A stretch of 64,000 nt of DNA from Herbaspirillum sp. AP02 (GTDB lineage Bacteria; Pseudomonadota; Gammaproteobacteria; Burkholderiales; Burkholderiaceae_D): the NCBI RefSeq assembly GCF_015767275.1, contig NZ_JADWMY010000001.1, positions 682,001 through 746,000 on the forward strand. Reading direction: 5' to 3'. The notes beneath the pieces are model-generated. The model did no database searches. It was not told where the DNA came from and saw only the letters and a list, made by a program, of their open reading frames with translations. Positions 27,693 through 36,404 of this stretch are shown here, piece by piece. The translations under genes were made by a program, and so were the position numbers. Position 1 is the stretch's first letter, and the number at the start of each line of letters is the position of its first letter.

Positions 27693-28556
27693 TTAACGTC
27701 CACCGAAGAATTCATTGAGCAAGAAGCTCTGCAAACCCTTGGTGTCTTCAGGCCGCGCCGACAATGTCACCACCCTGCCCAATTTCTGCGAGTCGAAGTT
27801 GAAATCACCTTGATAGTAGCGACGGATCAACGCGATCATGTTGTCCACCACGGCCAGTTGAACATTGCCGCCAAAGCCCGCATCCACCTCGATCAGCTGG
27901 TTCTGGCTACGGCGCTGGTCCGTGGTCCACCCCCGGAAACTGTATTGAGCAACCCGCGGCCCCATGCTGATGATCTGGAATACACCATTGGTGCCGCGCC
28001 CACGCTTGTCCTGGAAGGCAATATTGGCGCGCGCGATGTCATTGGCGGAAGGGTTTTCCGCGGCGCGCGCGGCAGCGTTCTCCTGAGCCGCCGCTTGCTC
28101 GGCTTCTTCACGCCGCTGGCGATTGCGATTGGCAAAGGTCATGAAGTCCTCCGCCGGGGCCGGGGCCGCCGCTGACGTATTACTGCTTGGCGCCGTTGTC
28201 GTCGGCAACGGCGTGCGTTGTGGCACGGCCTGTCGCGCAGGTGACGCGTTATGCCGGGGCGCAGGTTTGACCACCGGTTTCTTGGGTGTCGGCTGGATCT
28301 TCCTGGGCTCAGGTGCCGGCTTGGGCGGTTCCGGCTGTTCTACCCGCACCGGCGCCGTCGGGCGAATGAAGCTGACCTGCAACGGTGCATCAGGCCGACC
28401 AGGCGAGTCGAGCTTGAGTGGCGTCTCATTGAGCTTGGCACGGACGAACATGAATACCGCCGCATGCACCAGCACGGACGACACGACGCCCAGCGCAGTG
28501 CGGCGCCGGGAGCGGGAGATGACATCTGGTCGGGTCGACGAAACGATAAAACTCAT
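27693..28556 (-). CDS. Proline-rich, membrane-anchored protein with TonB-like layout, function unknown
   Basis: 287 residues. The N-terminus is basic (residues 1-20) followed by one membrane segment (about 22-40, LGVVSSVLVHAAVFMFVRA), then a Pro/Lys-rich stretch (about 75-115, PEPPKPAPEPRKIQPTPKKP) that could span the periplasm as in TonB. An Ala/Glu/Arg-rich helix follows (about 145-175). The C-terminal domain (about 180-287) has YSFRGWTTDQRRSQNQLIEV and does not read as a standard TonB C-terminus. I do not recognise a named family. No exbB/exbD gene is adjacent, so energy transduction is not supported by context. Confidence 0.65.
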   Translation of the reverse strand: MSFIVSSTRPDVISRSRRRTALGVVSSVLVHAAVFMFVRAKLNETPLKLDSPGRPDAPLQVSFIRPTAPVRVEQPEPPKPAPEPRKIQPTPKKPVVKPAPRHNASPARQAVPQRTPLPTTTAPSSNTSAAAPAPAEDFMTFANRNRQRREEAEQAAAQENAAARAAENPSANDIARANIAFQDKRGRGTNGVFQIISMGPRVAQYSFRGWTTDQRRSQNQLIEVDAGFGGNVQLAVVDNMIALIRRYYQGDFNFDSQKLGRVVTLSARPEDTKGLQSFLLNEFFGGR

Positions 28557-28747
28557 ACCTTGTGACGACAGCAGTGGGCGACTGATCTGCGGTCGATGCC
28601 ATTACGCTTCGGTTGAAACGCCCCATGCGCCCCAACCTGCATCAGCCCTGCCAAGCCCACCTATCAACGAAGGCAACATTCTAGCCGGTTTTGCTCTGGA
28701 CACCGCCAGATCAAGTGGCCAAGGGCATATAGCATTCACCGGGCAGT

Positions 28748-29002
28748 TCAACGCCAGCGCCCTCGCCCACCCCAGCCATTGCTATAGCCGAAATAGAAGG
28801 AAGACGACGGATAGCTATATGCCGGATAAGCGGGGTAGGACGGATAAGCGTAATAAGGGGAGTAAACCGGTTGGGCGGGATAGACCGCAGCGCCATTGTA
28901 TGGACTGACAGGCACAGCCACACATCCGCCCAGCAACAGGGTGGCAGGCAACACCGCCAGCAGCAGACCGCGATAGAGAGGGACATGGACTGGGGACTTC
29001 AT
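28748..29002 (-). CDS. Small Tyr/Pro/Ser-rich lipoprotein of unknown function
   Basis: The ATG at 29002 lies eight bases after AAGGAG and is preferred over one six bases upstream that is too close to it. The 84-residue product has a lipoprotein signal ending TLLLGGC and a mature region of Tyr-Pro-Ser-Ala repeats (YSPYYAYPSYPAYPAYSYPS) ending WGGRGRWR. It resembles in composition the lipoprotein at 25546-25788. The 335-bp gap to glycerate kinase contains no other gene, and a TATAAT at 29221-29226 could be part of the kinase promoter. Confidence 0.72.
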   Translation of the reverse strand: MKSPVHVPLYRGLLLAVLPATLLLGGCVAVPVSPYNGAAVYPAQPVYSPYYAYPSYPAYPAYSYPSSSFYFGYSNGWGGRGRWR

Positions 29003-29337
29003 GTGCATTACTCCTTGGGCGCAGTTTCGCCAATGTCGTACTATCACCCGGCCGTTTCACCCCGGCCACCATCCTTACCTTTTGTTACGCGCTTCAGCTT
29101 ACCGACGGGTTATGTGAGCAGATATTCATCACCTGGCACCATATCCGTGCTTGCGCCCACTTTTGCCTCCGTTTCTACTATCTATACCAGCGAGGCGATA
29201 ATCAAACCAGACCCTCCTTATATAATCACGCCACAACCAGCAGCGACGGGCCCAATTGTCCGCCGCACAAGACTTCACGAGACCTTTTCAATACGCCTAG
29301 CGCCGCAATGCGCACGGCCTGAGCATACGCCCCCACC

Positions 29338-30498
29338 ATGACCCCTACCCGCTCCTCCCTGCCCCAACCCGTCGTCGTCATCGCTCCCGATTCCTTCAAA
29401 GGCTCCCTCTCGGCGGAAGAGGTCGCCGCGGCCATCGGCGCCGGGGTCAAGGCCGCCATCCCTGAGGCCGAGATCCGGCTCTGCCCCATCGCCGACGGTG
29501 GTGAAGGTACGCTTGATGCGCTCATGCATGCCGGAGGTGAACGTTTCTCCGTCAACTGCCGCAATGCCGCCGGGCAAGCGGTGACAGCACCGGTGGGTAT
29601 CCTCAGGGATGGCAGCGCAGTGGTGGAATCGGCTGCCATTGTCGGACTGACCGATCCGGCAGGTACCAGCCTGCCCGTGGAGCTGCGCACCACGCTGGGA
29701 GTGGGGGACGCGATCAAGAGCCTCCTGGATCGTGGCGCACGCCGCTTTCTGGTGGCGCTGGGCGGCAGCAGCACCAATGATGGCGGCGCCGGACTGCTGG
29801 CAGCCTTGGGCGCGGTGTTGCGCGATGCCACTGGCGAGACGGTGCCGCCGCAGCCGGCGCAGTTGCATCGGGTGGTCAGTATCGATGTATCGGCGCTGGA
29901 CCCGCGGATCAGCGAAGCGCATTTCGTGGCCATGTCCGATGTCGACAATCCCTTGTGCGGCGAAGAAGGCGCAACCGCAGTCTTTGGCCCGCAAAAAGGC
30001 GTTCAAGCGGACCAGGTAGAACAGTTGGACCACGCCTTGCACCATTTCGCCGGCATTCTTGAGCAGGCGCTCGGGCGTCACGCCATCAATCAGCCCGGTG
30101 CCGGTGCCGCTGGCGGCCTCGGCTATGCACTACTGATGCTGGGAGCGCAGTTCCGTTCGGGTGCCGAAACCGTCGCCGACCATATCGGGCTGGACGAAGC
30201 CCTGGCCGGTGCCGACTGGCTTATTACTGGCGAAGGCCGCAGTGATGCCCAGACGCTGCATGGCAAGGCCCCCTTCATCGCCAGCCAGCGTGCACGCCGC
30301 GTAGGCGTTCCCACCACCCTGCTCTCCGGAGGAATCGATCGCACATCGCTGGAGAAGCTGCAGACGGGGTTTTCCGGGTGCTTTTCCATCAGTTTCGGGC
30401 CGATGAGCCTGCCGGACGCGATTGCCCAGGCGCCCGGGCTGCTGCACGACAGCGGTGAACAGCTGGCGCGCCTCTGGCAAGCCGCACGCTCCCGCTGA
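29338..30498 (+). CDS. glxK: Glycerate kinase (GarK/GlxK family)
   Basis: Phosphorylates D-glycerate (2-phosphoglycerate-forming in this family), feeding glyoxylate or glucarate breakdown into glycolysis. The sequence shows the family start VVVIAPDSFKGSLSAEEVAA, CPIADGGEGTLDAL, LVALGGSSTNDGGAGLLAAL, GAGAAGGLGYALLMLGAQF and WLITGEGRSDAQTLHGKAP. Its 386 residues match family length, with a slightly extended N-terminus. The ATG at 29338 has no obvious ribosome site, so the true start may be a few codons downstream. Stand-alone gene, with no neighbouring glyoxylate-pathway genes. Confidence 0.93.
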   Translation: MTPTRSSLPQPVVVIAPDSFKGSLSAEEVAAAIGAGVKAAIPEAEIRLCPIADGGEGTLDALMHAGGERFSVNCRNAAGQAVTAPVGILRDGSAVVESAAIVGLTDPAGTSLPVELRTTLGVGDAIKSLLDRGARRFLVALGGSSTNDGGAGLLAALGAVLRDATGETVPPQPAQLHRVVSIDVSALDPRISEAHFVAMSDVDNPLCGEEGATAVFGPQKGVQADQVEQLDHALHHFAGILEQALGRHAINQPGAGAAGGLGYALLMLGAQFRSGAETVADHIGLDEALAGADWLITGEGRSDAQTLHGKAPFIASQRARRVGVPTTLLSGGIDRTSLEKLQTGFSGCFSISFGPMSLPDAIAQAPGLLHDSGEQLARLWQAARSR

Positions 30499-30505
30499 CG
30501 CCCTC

Positions 30506-30529
30506 AGCCCCGCACGTGCTTGCGGGGCT
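30506..30529 (+). terminator. Hairpin after glycerate kinase
   Basis: AGCCCCGCA / TGCGGGGCT form a perfect 9-bp stem with a 6-base loop, 8 bp after the glycerate kinase stop. There is no T-run, so this may be a structural or Rho-assisted end. Confidence 0.45.
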
Positions 30530-31234
30530 ACCATCTCCATCCCGGGGCCGCTCCCAGCCCCGCGTCTCACTCTCCCGCCTTGCATCGCGAAATCGCCGGG
30601 CAGGTTGAGGCTCCCGCGTCTGCTTGAATCTTGCATCTTGCCGGCGGTGTTTTTTTCAACCCTGCACACCTACTTTCCCCCGCCGTTGCCACTTAACTGA
30701 AATGCAACCGCTTTTGCCCCCACGCATTTGTCTTTCATACAATTTTTCATTGGACGAGAAATGTAAAGACTCGCCTCAAAAAATTATTTTATTGGCAATA
30801 TCAATATTGCAATTAAATTGTCTTTTTATCCATTTTTCGCACTTTTTTTATTGTCTTTTAAGCAAAATAATTGCCAGGCGGATTTGTTCGTTACTGCACT
30901 GCACTAATGCTCATCAGTTCCCCTGCAGAAACTCTTGAAATCCTTTACTGGCGCGGCTTTCAGGCCGATGAAAAAGTCTGAAAAAAGTGAGATTTGTGGC
31001 TCTTTTTTATTGCTCAGCCTTAGTCTCAATGTTATATTTCCGACATCAACACTTCCTTTGTTAATTCCGGTCAGGATTGATCAGGATTTAGGTAACATTT
31101 TGGCAACAAAAGATTGGCCACGACGCAGTTGTCACAGGGCAATCCAGCATCAAAGTGAGTTGATTTGCTTTTGAATGGAGAGCGCCACGCGCAATCCTCT
31201 TCACAAATAGTCTTGAACTTAAAGGATTGATCCC
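30530..31234 (+). other. 700-bp AT-rich intergenic region upstream of a PEP-CTERM gene
   Basis: No convincing gene lies here. From about 30690 the base composition shifts sharply to A+T in an otherwise G+C-rich window, a pattern often seen at heavily regulated promoters. TCAGGATT occurs twice with a 10-bp period (31071-31078, 31081-31088), about 150 bp before the start codon. AAGGA eight bases before the ATG is the ribosome site of the following gene. Confidence 0.5.
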
Positions 31235-31783
31235 ATGAAAAAACTTCTCGCCACTTCCGCCGTCGCGCTGGCATTGGCTATGGCTGGCACTGCAGCCCAC
31301 GCAACCACCTTCGCGCTGGACACCACTGGTGGCACCGCCAGCTTCAGCTCGCCGAAGTACGCCACTTCGCAATCTTTCAGCGATAACTACACCTTCAGCA
31401 TCACCAGCCTGACCGACCTGTCGTCTGCCGTCACCGCAACGTTCAACACCACGAACGGCGGCGGCCTGACTAGCTATACACTGATCAACACCACGACCAA
31501 CACGACGATAGCAACGGGTACGTCGACCAGCTCGCCGAGCGGCCTCAAGAACACCGTCATCACCTTCAGCGTCGATTCCTCCAAGCTGACCGCAGGCTCC
31601 TACTCCCTGAATGTGACCGGCAAGGGCACCTACGGCGGCAACCTGACCCTGACCTCGTCGGTCCCGGAAGTCTCCACCACCGCCATGATGCTGGGTGGCC
31701 TGGCCTTCGTGGGCATGATGGCATGGCGCCGTCGTCGCGGCGACCAGAAGCTGTCCATGCCCATGGGCATGACTGCCGCCTGA
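31235..31783 (+). CDS. Secreted PEP-CTERM sorting-signal protein
   Basis: 182 residues. The Sec signal MKKLLATSAVALALAMAGTA (cleavage near AHA) precedes a Thr/Ser/Asn-rich body of about 115 residues with FSDNYTFSITSLTDLSSAVT, resembling the FxDxF-type PEP-CTERM proteins. The C-terminus is a sorting signal: VPEVSTTAMMLGGLAFVGMM followed by AWRRRR. An exosortase (52313-53956) would cut near the VPE motif and pass the protein to the envelope. A polar tail of about a dozen residues after the Arg cluster is longer than usual. Monocistronic, between an AT-rich leader and a strong terminator. Exact role unknown; an EPS-associated surface protein is the likely class. Confidence 0.85.
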   Translation: MKKLLATSAVALALAMAGTAAHATTFALDTTGGTASFSSPKYATSQSFSDNYTFSITSLTDLSSAVTATFNTTNGGGLTSYTLINTTTNTTIATGTSTSSPSGLKNTVITFSVDSSKLTAGSYSLNVTGKGTYGGNLTLTSSVPEVSTTAMMLGGLAFVGMMAWRRRRGDQKLSMPMGMTAA

Positions 31784-31807
31784 TCAGCAGCAAGGCGATA
31801 CGCAGAG

Positions 31808-31835
31808 AAAACGCCCGAGCAATCGGGCGTTTTTT
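31808..31835 (+). terminator. Rho-independent terminator after the PEP-CTERM gene
   Basis: AAAACGCCCGA / TCGGGCGTTTT with a 4-base loop and a run of six T is a textbook terminator 24 bp after the stop. Confidence 0.9.
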
Positions 31836-31961
31836 CATTTGGGAGTGAGATTCGTGCAGGTCTGCGAGCAAATGGAATGTCGCATTCCATTCCGGCCGGC
31901 GCAAAAAAATGGCCCGCATGATCTGCGGGCCTGGCTGAAAGAGTCGCAAGCGCGTGCGGGA

Positions 31962-32492
31962 TCAGACTTCGTCGATCCTTGCCGCAGCTGAAACCACACG
32001 GGCCGGTGCCCCCACCACCGTGGCGCCGGCAGGTACGTCGTGCAACACCACCGACATAGCCCCGATCTTGCACCCATCTCCTAGACGGATGCCACCAAGC
32101 ACCTGAGCATAGGCGCCGAACTCGACATCATCCCCAATGACTGGCGAAGGCCCACCCGCATGGCGGTTGCCGATGGTGACACCCTGGCGCAAGGTGCAGC
32201 GCGCACCGATGACAGCCTGATCATTGATGAAGATATTGCCGAAGTGCCAGATGCGCAGGCCGGGACCAATCCTGGCGCCCCGCGGCAGGCTGATGCCAAA
32301 GGCGGTTTCGGTGAGTCGGAACAGTGGCCAATACAGTGCGTTCTGCAGCTTGCGGCCGAAACCAGGCGGTCTTGCCTCGATACGCCGGCCCCAGCGATAG
32401 ACCCAGACGGCCCAGATCGATTGTTCTTTCAGGAAAGGACGGCGCAGGTTATAGCGCTCCAGATCAGCCAGCCAGTCAGGGTCCCGCGACAT
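31962..32492 (-). CDS. Serine O-acetyltransferase-like hexapeptide acetyltransferase
   Basis: 176 residues from ATG 32492, which follows GAGAGG by seven bases. The C-terminal two-thirds is a left-handed beta-helix: ARIGPGLRIWHFGNIFINDQ, ARCTLRQGVTIGNRHAGGPS and VLGGIRLGDGCKIGAMSVVL, with His/Gly positions as in CysE. The N-terminal part is shorter than in true CysE, and such short forms are common in polysaccharide loci, where they O-acetylate sugars. Which acceptor it uses (serine or glycan) cannot be decided. It lies next to Kdo/EPS genes but is transcribed away from them. Confidence 0.78.
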   Translation of the reverse strand: MSRDPDWLADLERYNLRRPFLKEQSIWAVWVYRWGRRIEARPPGFGRKLQNALYWPLFRLTETAFGISLPRGARIGPGLRIWHFGNIFINDQAVIGARCTLRQGVTIGNRHAGGPSPVIGDDVEFGAYAQVLGGIRLGDGCKIGAMSVVLHDVPAGATVVGAPARVVSAAARIDEV

Positions 32493-33113
32493 CTTGTTTC
32501 CTCTCAAAATCGCTCATTCTTCAATCTTCTCTCGGCATCAAACACTAACTTGTCGTATTGTCATCATTTGCCAGAAAATGTTCACTCGATGGCAACAAAA
32601 ATTATGCCCCAGTTCAGCGCAGCATTTACGGCAAAAATGCGACTGTGCAGCGCAACAATATGATAAATTTGTCGAACAAGCCAGTAACTACCAGCAAATG
32701 CCGGGAAAATTTCCAGCCAGCAAAATCCGCAGGAACTTTTTCCTTCATCTTTGAATCATTGCACCTGGCCAGATAAGAACATCACAGTTCCTCGCGCAGT
32801 TGCCACCGGGCGATCACGGGGAAATGTGGACCTGAGGTCTACGCAACGATCCACGACAAGAACAAATGCCGCCATGCCCATCCTGCCGCGTCGCTTCGTG
32901 AGAATGATGAACAATGCATGGGACGCAGCCGGGCCATGCAAGCGCAGTCATCCGCGACCTGCCGCTCGGAGCACGTCGTGCACCAGCCTGTATGGATGTA
33001 TCTGGCGAACCAACCCTCTCACCTGAAAGCATTTCCATGATGAACATATCGAACTGCACGCCGAAGACGGATACGCTGGCCCTGCGCCCAGCGGCTCGCG
33101 CCTGAGGCCCCGC
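32493..33113. other. 620-bp intergenic region, divergent promoters for the acetyltransferase and the Kdo operon
   Basis: The first half (32493-32780) is AT-rich and the second is G+C-rich. I see no supportable protein gene, RNA gene or clear terminator. It must hold the promoter of the rightward kds-wzx operon, but no good sigma-70 or sigma-54 box stands out. Confidence 0.4.
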
Positions 33114-34394
33114 ATGCGCTGTATCGCTGTCATTCCGGCACGCTTCGGCTCCAGCCGCCTGCCCGGCAAACCGCTGGCCGATATCCTGGGCAAGCCCATG
33201 ATCCAGCATGTCTACGAACGCGTGAAGACCCTGGAAGAACTGGCCGATGTGGTGGTGGCCACCGACGATGAACGCATCGTGGCGGCGGTCACCGCCTTCG
33301 GCGGTAAGGCCGTCCTGACCTCGCCTGACCACCCTTCCGGTACCGATCGTCTGCGCGAGGTCATGCAACACCACCCGGCCGACCTCTATCTCAACGTGCA
33401 AGGTGACGAACCGCTGGTCAATCCGGCGCACCTGCGCAGCCTGCTGCAAGCCATGCTGGGCGCACCGCAAGTGCAGGTCGGCACTCTCTGCCATCCGATC
33501 AGTGCCAGCGAGGCGGAGAACCCCAATACCGTCAAGGTGGTACGCAATCGTGCGGGTGACGCGCTGTATTTCAGCCGCGCATGCATCCCCTTCGAACGCG
33601 AGTCCACCGGCAAGACCCGCTACTTCAAGCATATCGGCGTGTACGCCTATCGCGCCGAACTGCTGGCGGCCTTCCCGGAATTGCCAGCCAGCGAGCTGGA
33701 ACGCGCGGAAATGCTGGAACAGCTGCGCATCATGGATGCCGGCTGGCAGATCCGCGTCATCGAAGTCGATCACGCCGCCACTGGCGTGGATACGCCGGCC
33801 TGCCTGGAGCGCGTACGCGCCCTGATGGCTGGCCTGCCCGATCCGGCGCTCAAAGCCGGTAGCCTGGCGGACCTGAAGCTGGTGATCACCGATATCGACG
33901 GTGTGCTCACCGACGGCGGCATCTGGTACGACGACAGTGGCGAATGCCTCAAGCGCTTCCACGTGCGCGATGGCATGGGCATCAAGATGCTGCAGGAAGC
34001 CGGTGTGAACGTGGCGGTGATCTCCGGCCGTGACTCAGCCACGCTAAGACGTCGCCTGGCCGACCTGGGCATCACCGTGTTCCACCTCGGTGCCAAGGAC
34101 AAGGCCGCCGCCTGCCAGGACATCATGGCGCAATACGGCGTCGGTCGCGAAGCCACGGCCATGATCGGCGATGACAGCATCGACCTGCCCGGCTTCGCCG
34201 CCTGCGACTGGCCGGTCGCCGTCGGTGACGCACCTGACTACGTCAAGCGCCATGCCCGCATCGTGCTGGCCAAGCCCGGCGGCCACGGCGCTTTCCGGGA
34301 ATTTTCCGACAGTGTATTGAACGCCCAGAACCGTTCTGCCATCTATGACAGCGTTGCTGGTTATGCCCAGGCCATGAGCCGCATGACGCAGTGA
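33114..34394 (+). CDS. kdsB-kdsC: Bifunctional CMP-Kdo synthetase / Kdo-8-phosphate phosphatase (KdsB-KdsC fusion)
   Basis: One 426-residue frame holds two enzymes of the Kdo pathway. Residues 1-245 are KdsB (CTP + Kdo to CMP-Kdo), with IPARFGSSRLPGKPLADILG, VATDDERI, DHPSGTDRL, YLNVQGDEPL and FKHIGVYAYR. Residues about 253-420 are a HAD-family KdsC phosphatase with LVITDIDGVLTDGGIWYDDS (nucleophile Asp260, Asp262), VAVISGRDSATLRRRLADLG and MIGDDSIDLPGFAACDW. All catalytic motifs of both halves look intact. GAGG precedes the ATG. kdsD follows after 30 bp. The two enzymes are usually separate proteins. Confidence 0.92.
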   Translation: MRCIAVIPARFGSSRLPGKPLADILGKPMIQHVYERVKTLEELADVVVATDDERIVAAVTAFGGKAVLTSPDHPSGTDRLREVMQHHPADLYLNVQGDEPLVNPAHLRSLLQAMLGAPQVQVGTLCHPISASEAENPNTVKVVRNRAGDALYFSRACIPFERESTGKTRYFKHIGVYAYRAELLAAFPELPASELERAEMLEQLRIMDAGWQIRVIEVDHAATGVDTPACLERVRALMAGLPDPALKAGSLADLKLVITDIDGVLTDGGIWYDDSGECLKRFHVRDGMGIKMLQEAGVNVAVISGRDSATLRRRLADLGITVFHLGAKDKAAACQDIMAQYGVGREATAMIGDDSIDLPGFAACDWPVAVGDAPDYVKRHARIVLAKPGGHGAFREFSDSVLNAQNRSAIYDSVAGYAQAMSRMTQ

Positions 34395-34424
34395 ACCGCC
34401 CCTACAGAAACAAGTGAGCACACC

Positions 34425-35372
34425 ATGAGAAAAACCGGTATCCGGGTATTCCAGGAACAGGCGCAAGCCTTGAGCATGATCGCCGAGCGCCTGGCCGATG
34501 AATTCGAACAAGCCGTCGATCTGATGTACAGCACCCGCGGTCGCGTGATCGTCTCCGGCATGGGCAAGTCCGGCATCATCGGCAGCAAGATCGCCGCCAC
34601 CCTCGCCTCTACCGGCACGTCATCCTTCTTCGTGCACCCGGGCGAGGCCTATCACGGCGACCTGGGCATGTTCACCGAGGCCGATACCGCCATCCTCATC
34701 TCCTATAGCGGCGAGACCGAAGAGGTGATCCGCCTGATTCCTTCCCTGCGCCACTTCGGCCTGCGCATCATCGCCATCGTCGGCAAGCGCAATTCGACCC
34801 TGGGCAAGAATGCGGATGTGGTCCTGGATGTTTCGGTACCGCGCGAAGCCTGTCCCAACAACCTGGCCCCGACCACGTCCACCACCGCCACCCTGGTGAT
34901 GGGCGACGCCCTGGCCGTGGCGCTGATCGAGAAGCGTGACTTCAAGCCCAACGACTTCGCCCGCTTCCACCCGGGCGGCAGCCTGGGCAAGCGCCTGCTG
35001 ACACGCGTCAAGGATGTGATGCACACCCAGGTACCGTGGGTCATGCACGACACTCCCCTCATCGATGTGATCGGCCAGATGACCGAAGGTGGCCTGGGCA
35101 TGGCCCTGGTCAGCGATGACGGCAAGCGCCAGACCCTGAGTGGCGTGATCACCGACGGTGACTTGCGCCGCGCCCTGGCCGCCCGCAAGGACATCTATCA
35201 CATCACCGCCGCCGACCTGATGAACCGCTCGCCCAAGACCGTCCCGGAAAGCGAGATGTTCGTCGACGCCGAAGCCAAGATGCTGGAACTGAACATCACC
35301 GCCCTGGTGGCGCTGAACCAGGAACAGCACGTGGTGGGCGTACTCAAGCTGCTGGACGCCAAGCGTCTGTGA
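34425..35372 (+). CDS. kdsD: D-arabinose-5-phosphate isomerase KdsD/KpsF
   Basis: Converts ribulose-5-phosphate to arabinose-5-phosphate, the first dedicated step to Kdo. The 315-residue protein has an SIS sugar-isomerase domain (about 40-175; RVIVSGMGKSGIIGSKIAAT, SSFFVHPGEAYHGDLGMFTE, ISYSGETEEV) and a pair of CBS domains (about 200-315; VMHTQVPWVMHD, GGLGMALVSDDGKRQTLSGV). The HPGGSLGKRLLTRV segment lies between them. KdsD and KpsF paralogues cannot be separated by sequence alone. Its location with other Kdo genes and a flippase favours a polysaccharide-dedicated copy. Confidence 0.93.
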   Translation: MRKTGIRVFQEQAQALSMIAERLADEFEQAVDLMYSTRGRVIVSGMGKSGIIGSKIAATLASTGTSSFFVHPGEAYHGDLGMFTEADTAILISYSGETEEVIRLIPSLRHFGLRIIAIVGKRNSTLGKNADVVLDVSVPREACPNNLAPTTSTTATLVMGDALAVALIEKRDFKPNDFARFHPGGSLGKRLLTRVKDVMHTQVPWVMHDTPLIDVIGQMTEGGLGMALVSDDGKRQTLSGVITDGDLRRALAARKDIYHITAADLMNRSPKTVPESEMFVDAEAKMLELNITALVALNQEQHVVGVLKLLDAKRL

Positions 35373-35434
35373 TTTCTGCGCAAACCCAAGTATTCTCCCC
35401 CTCCAGGCGCGACCCGGTCGACGCCGCAATTTGA

Positions 35435-36304
<870 letters not shown>

Positions 36305-36404
36305 GCATGGCCGCTCCCATCGAGGCGGGCAAGTCTTCAGGCACGGTACTATCGACGTCAACCGCAGGCCTGCGGGCTTGCCGCCTGGCATCCCGGGGAG
36401 CGGC

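Noticed and set aside
31100..31118. Sigma-54-like TTGGCA...TTGG upstream of the PEP-CTERM gene
   Set aside because: The distance between the GG and GC-like elements is wrong by about two bases and the -12 GC is missing.
33037..33105. 22-codon open frame just before the kdsB-kdsC gene
   Set aside because: No good ribosome site, no attenuator-like hairpin, and composition not leader-like. Probably chance.
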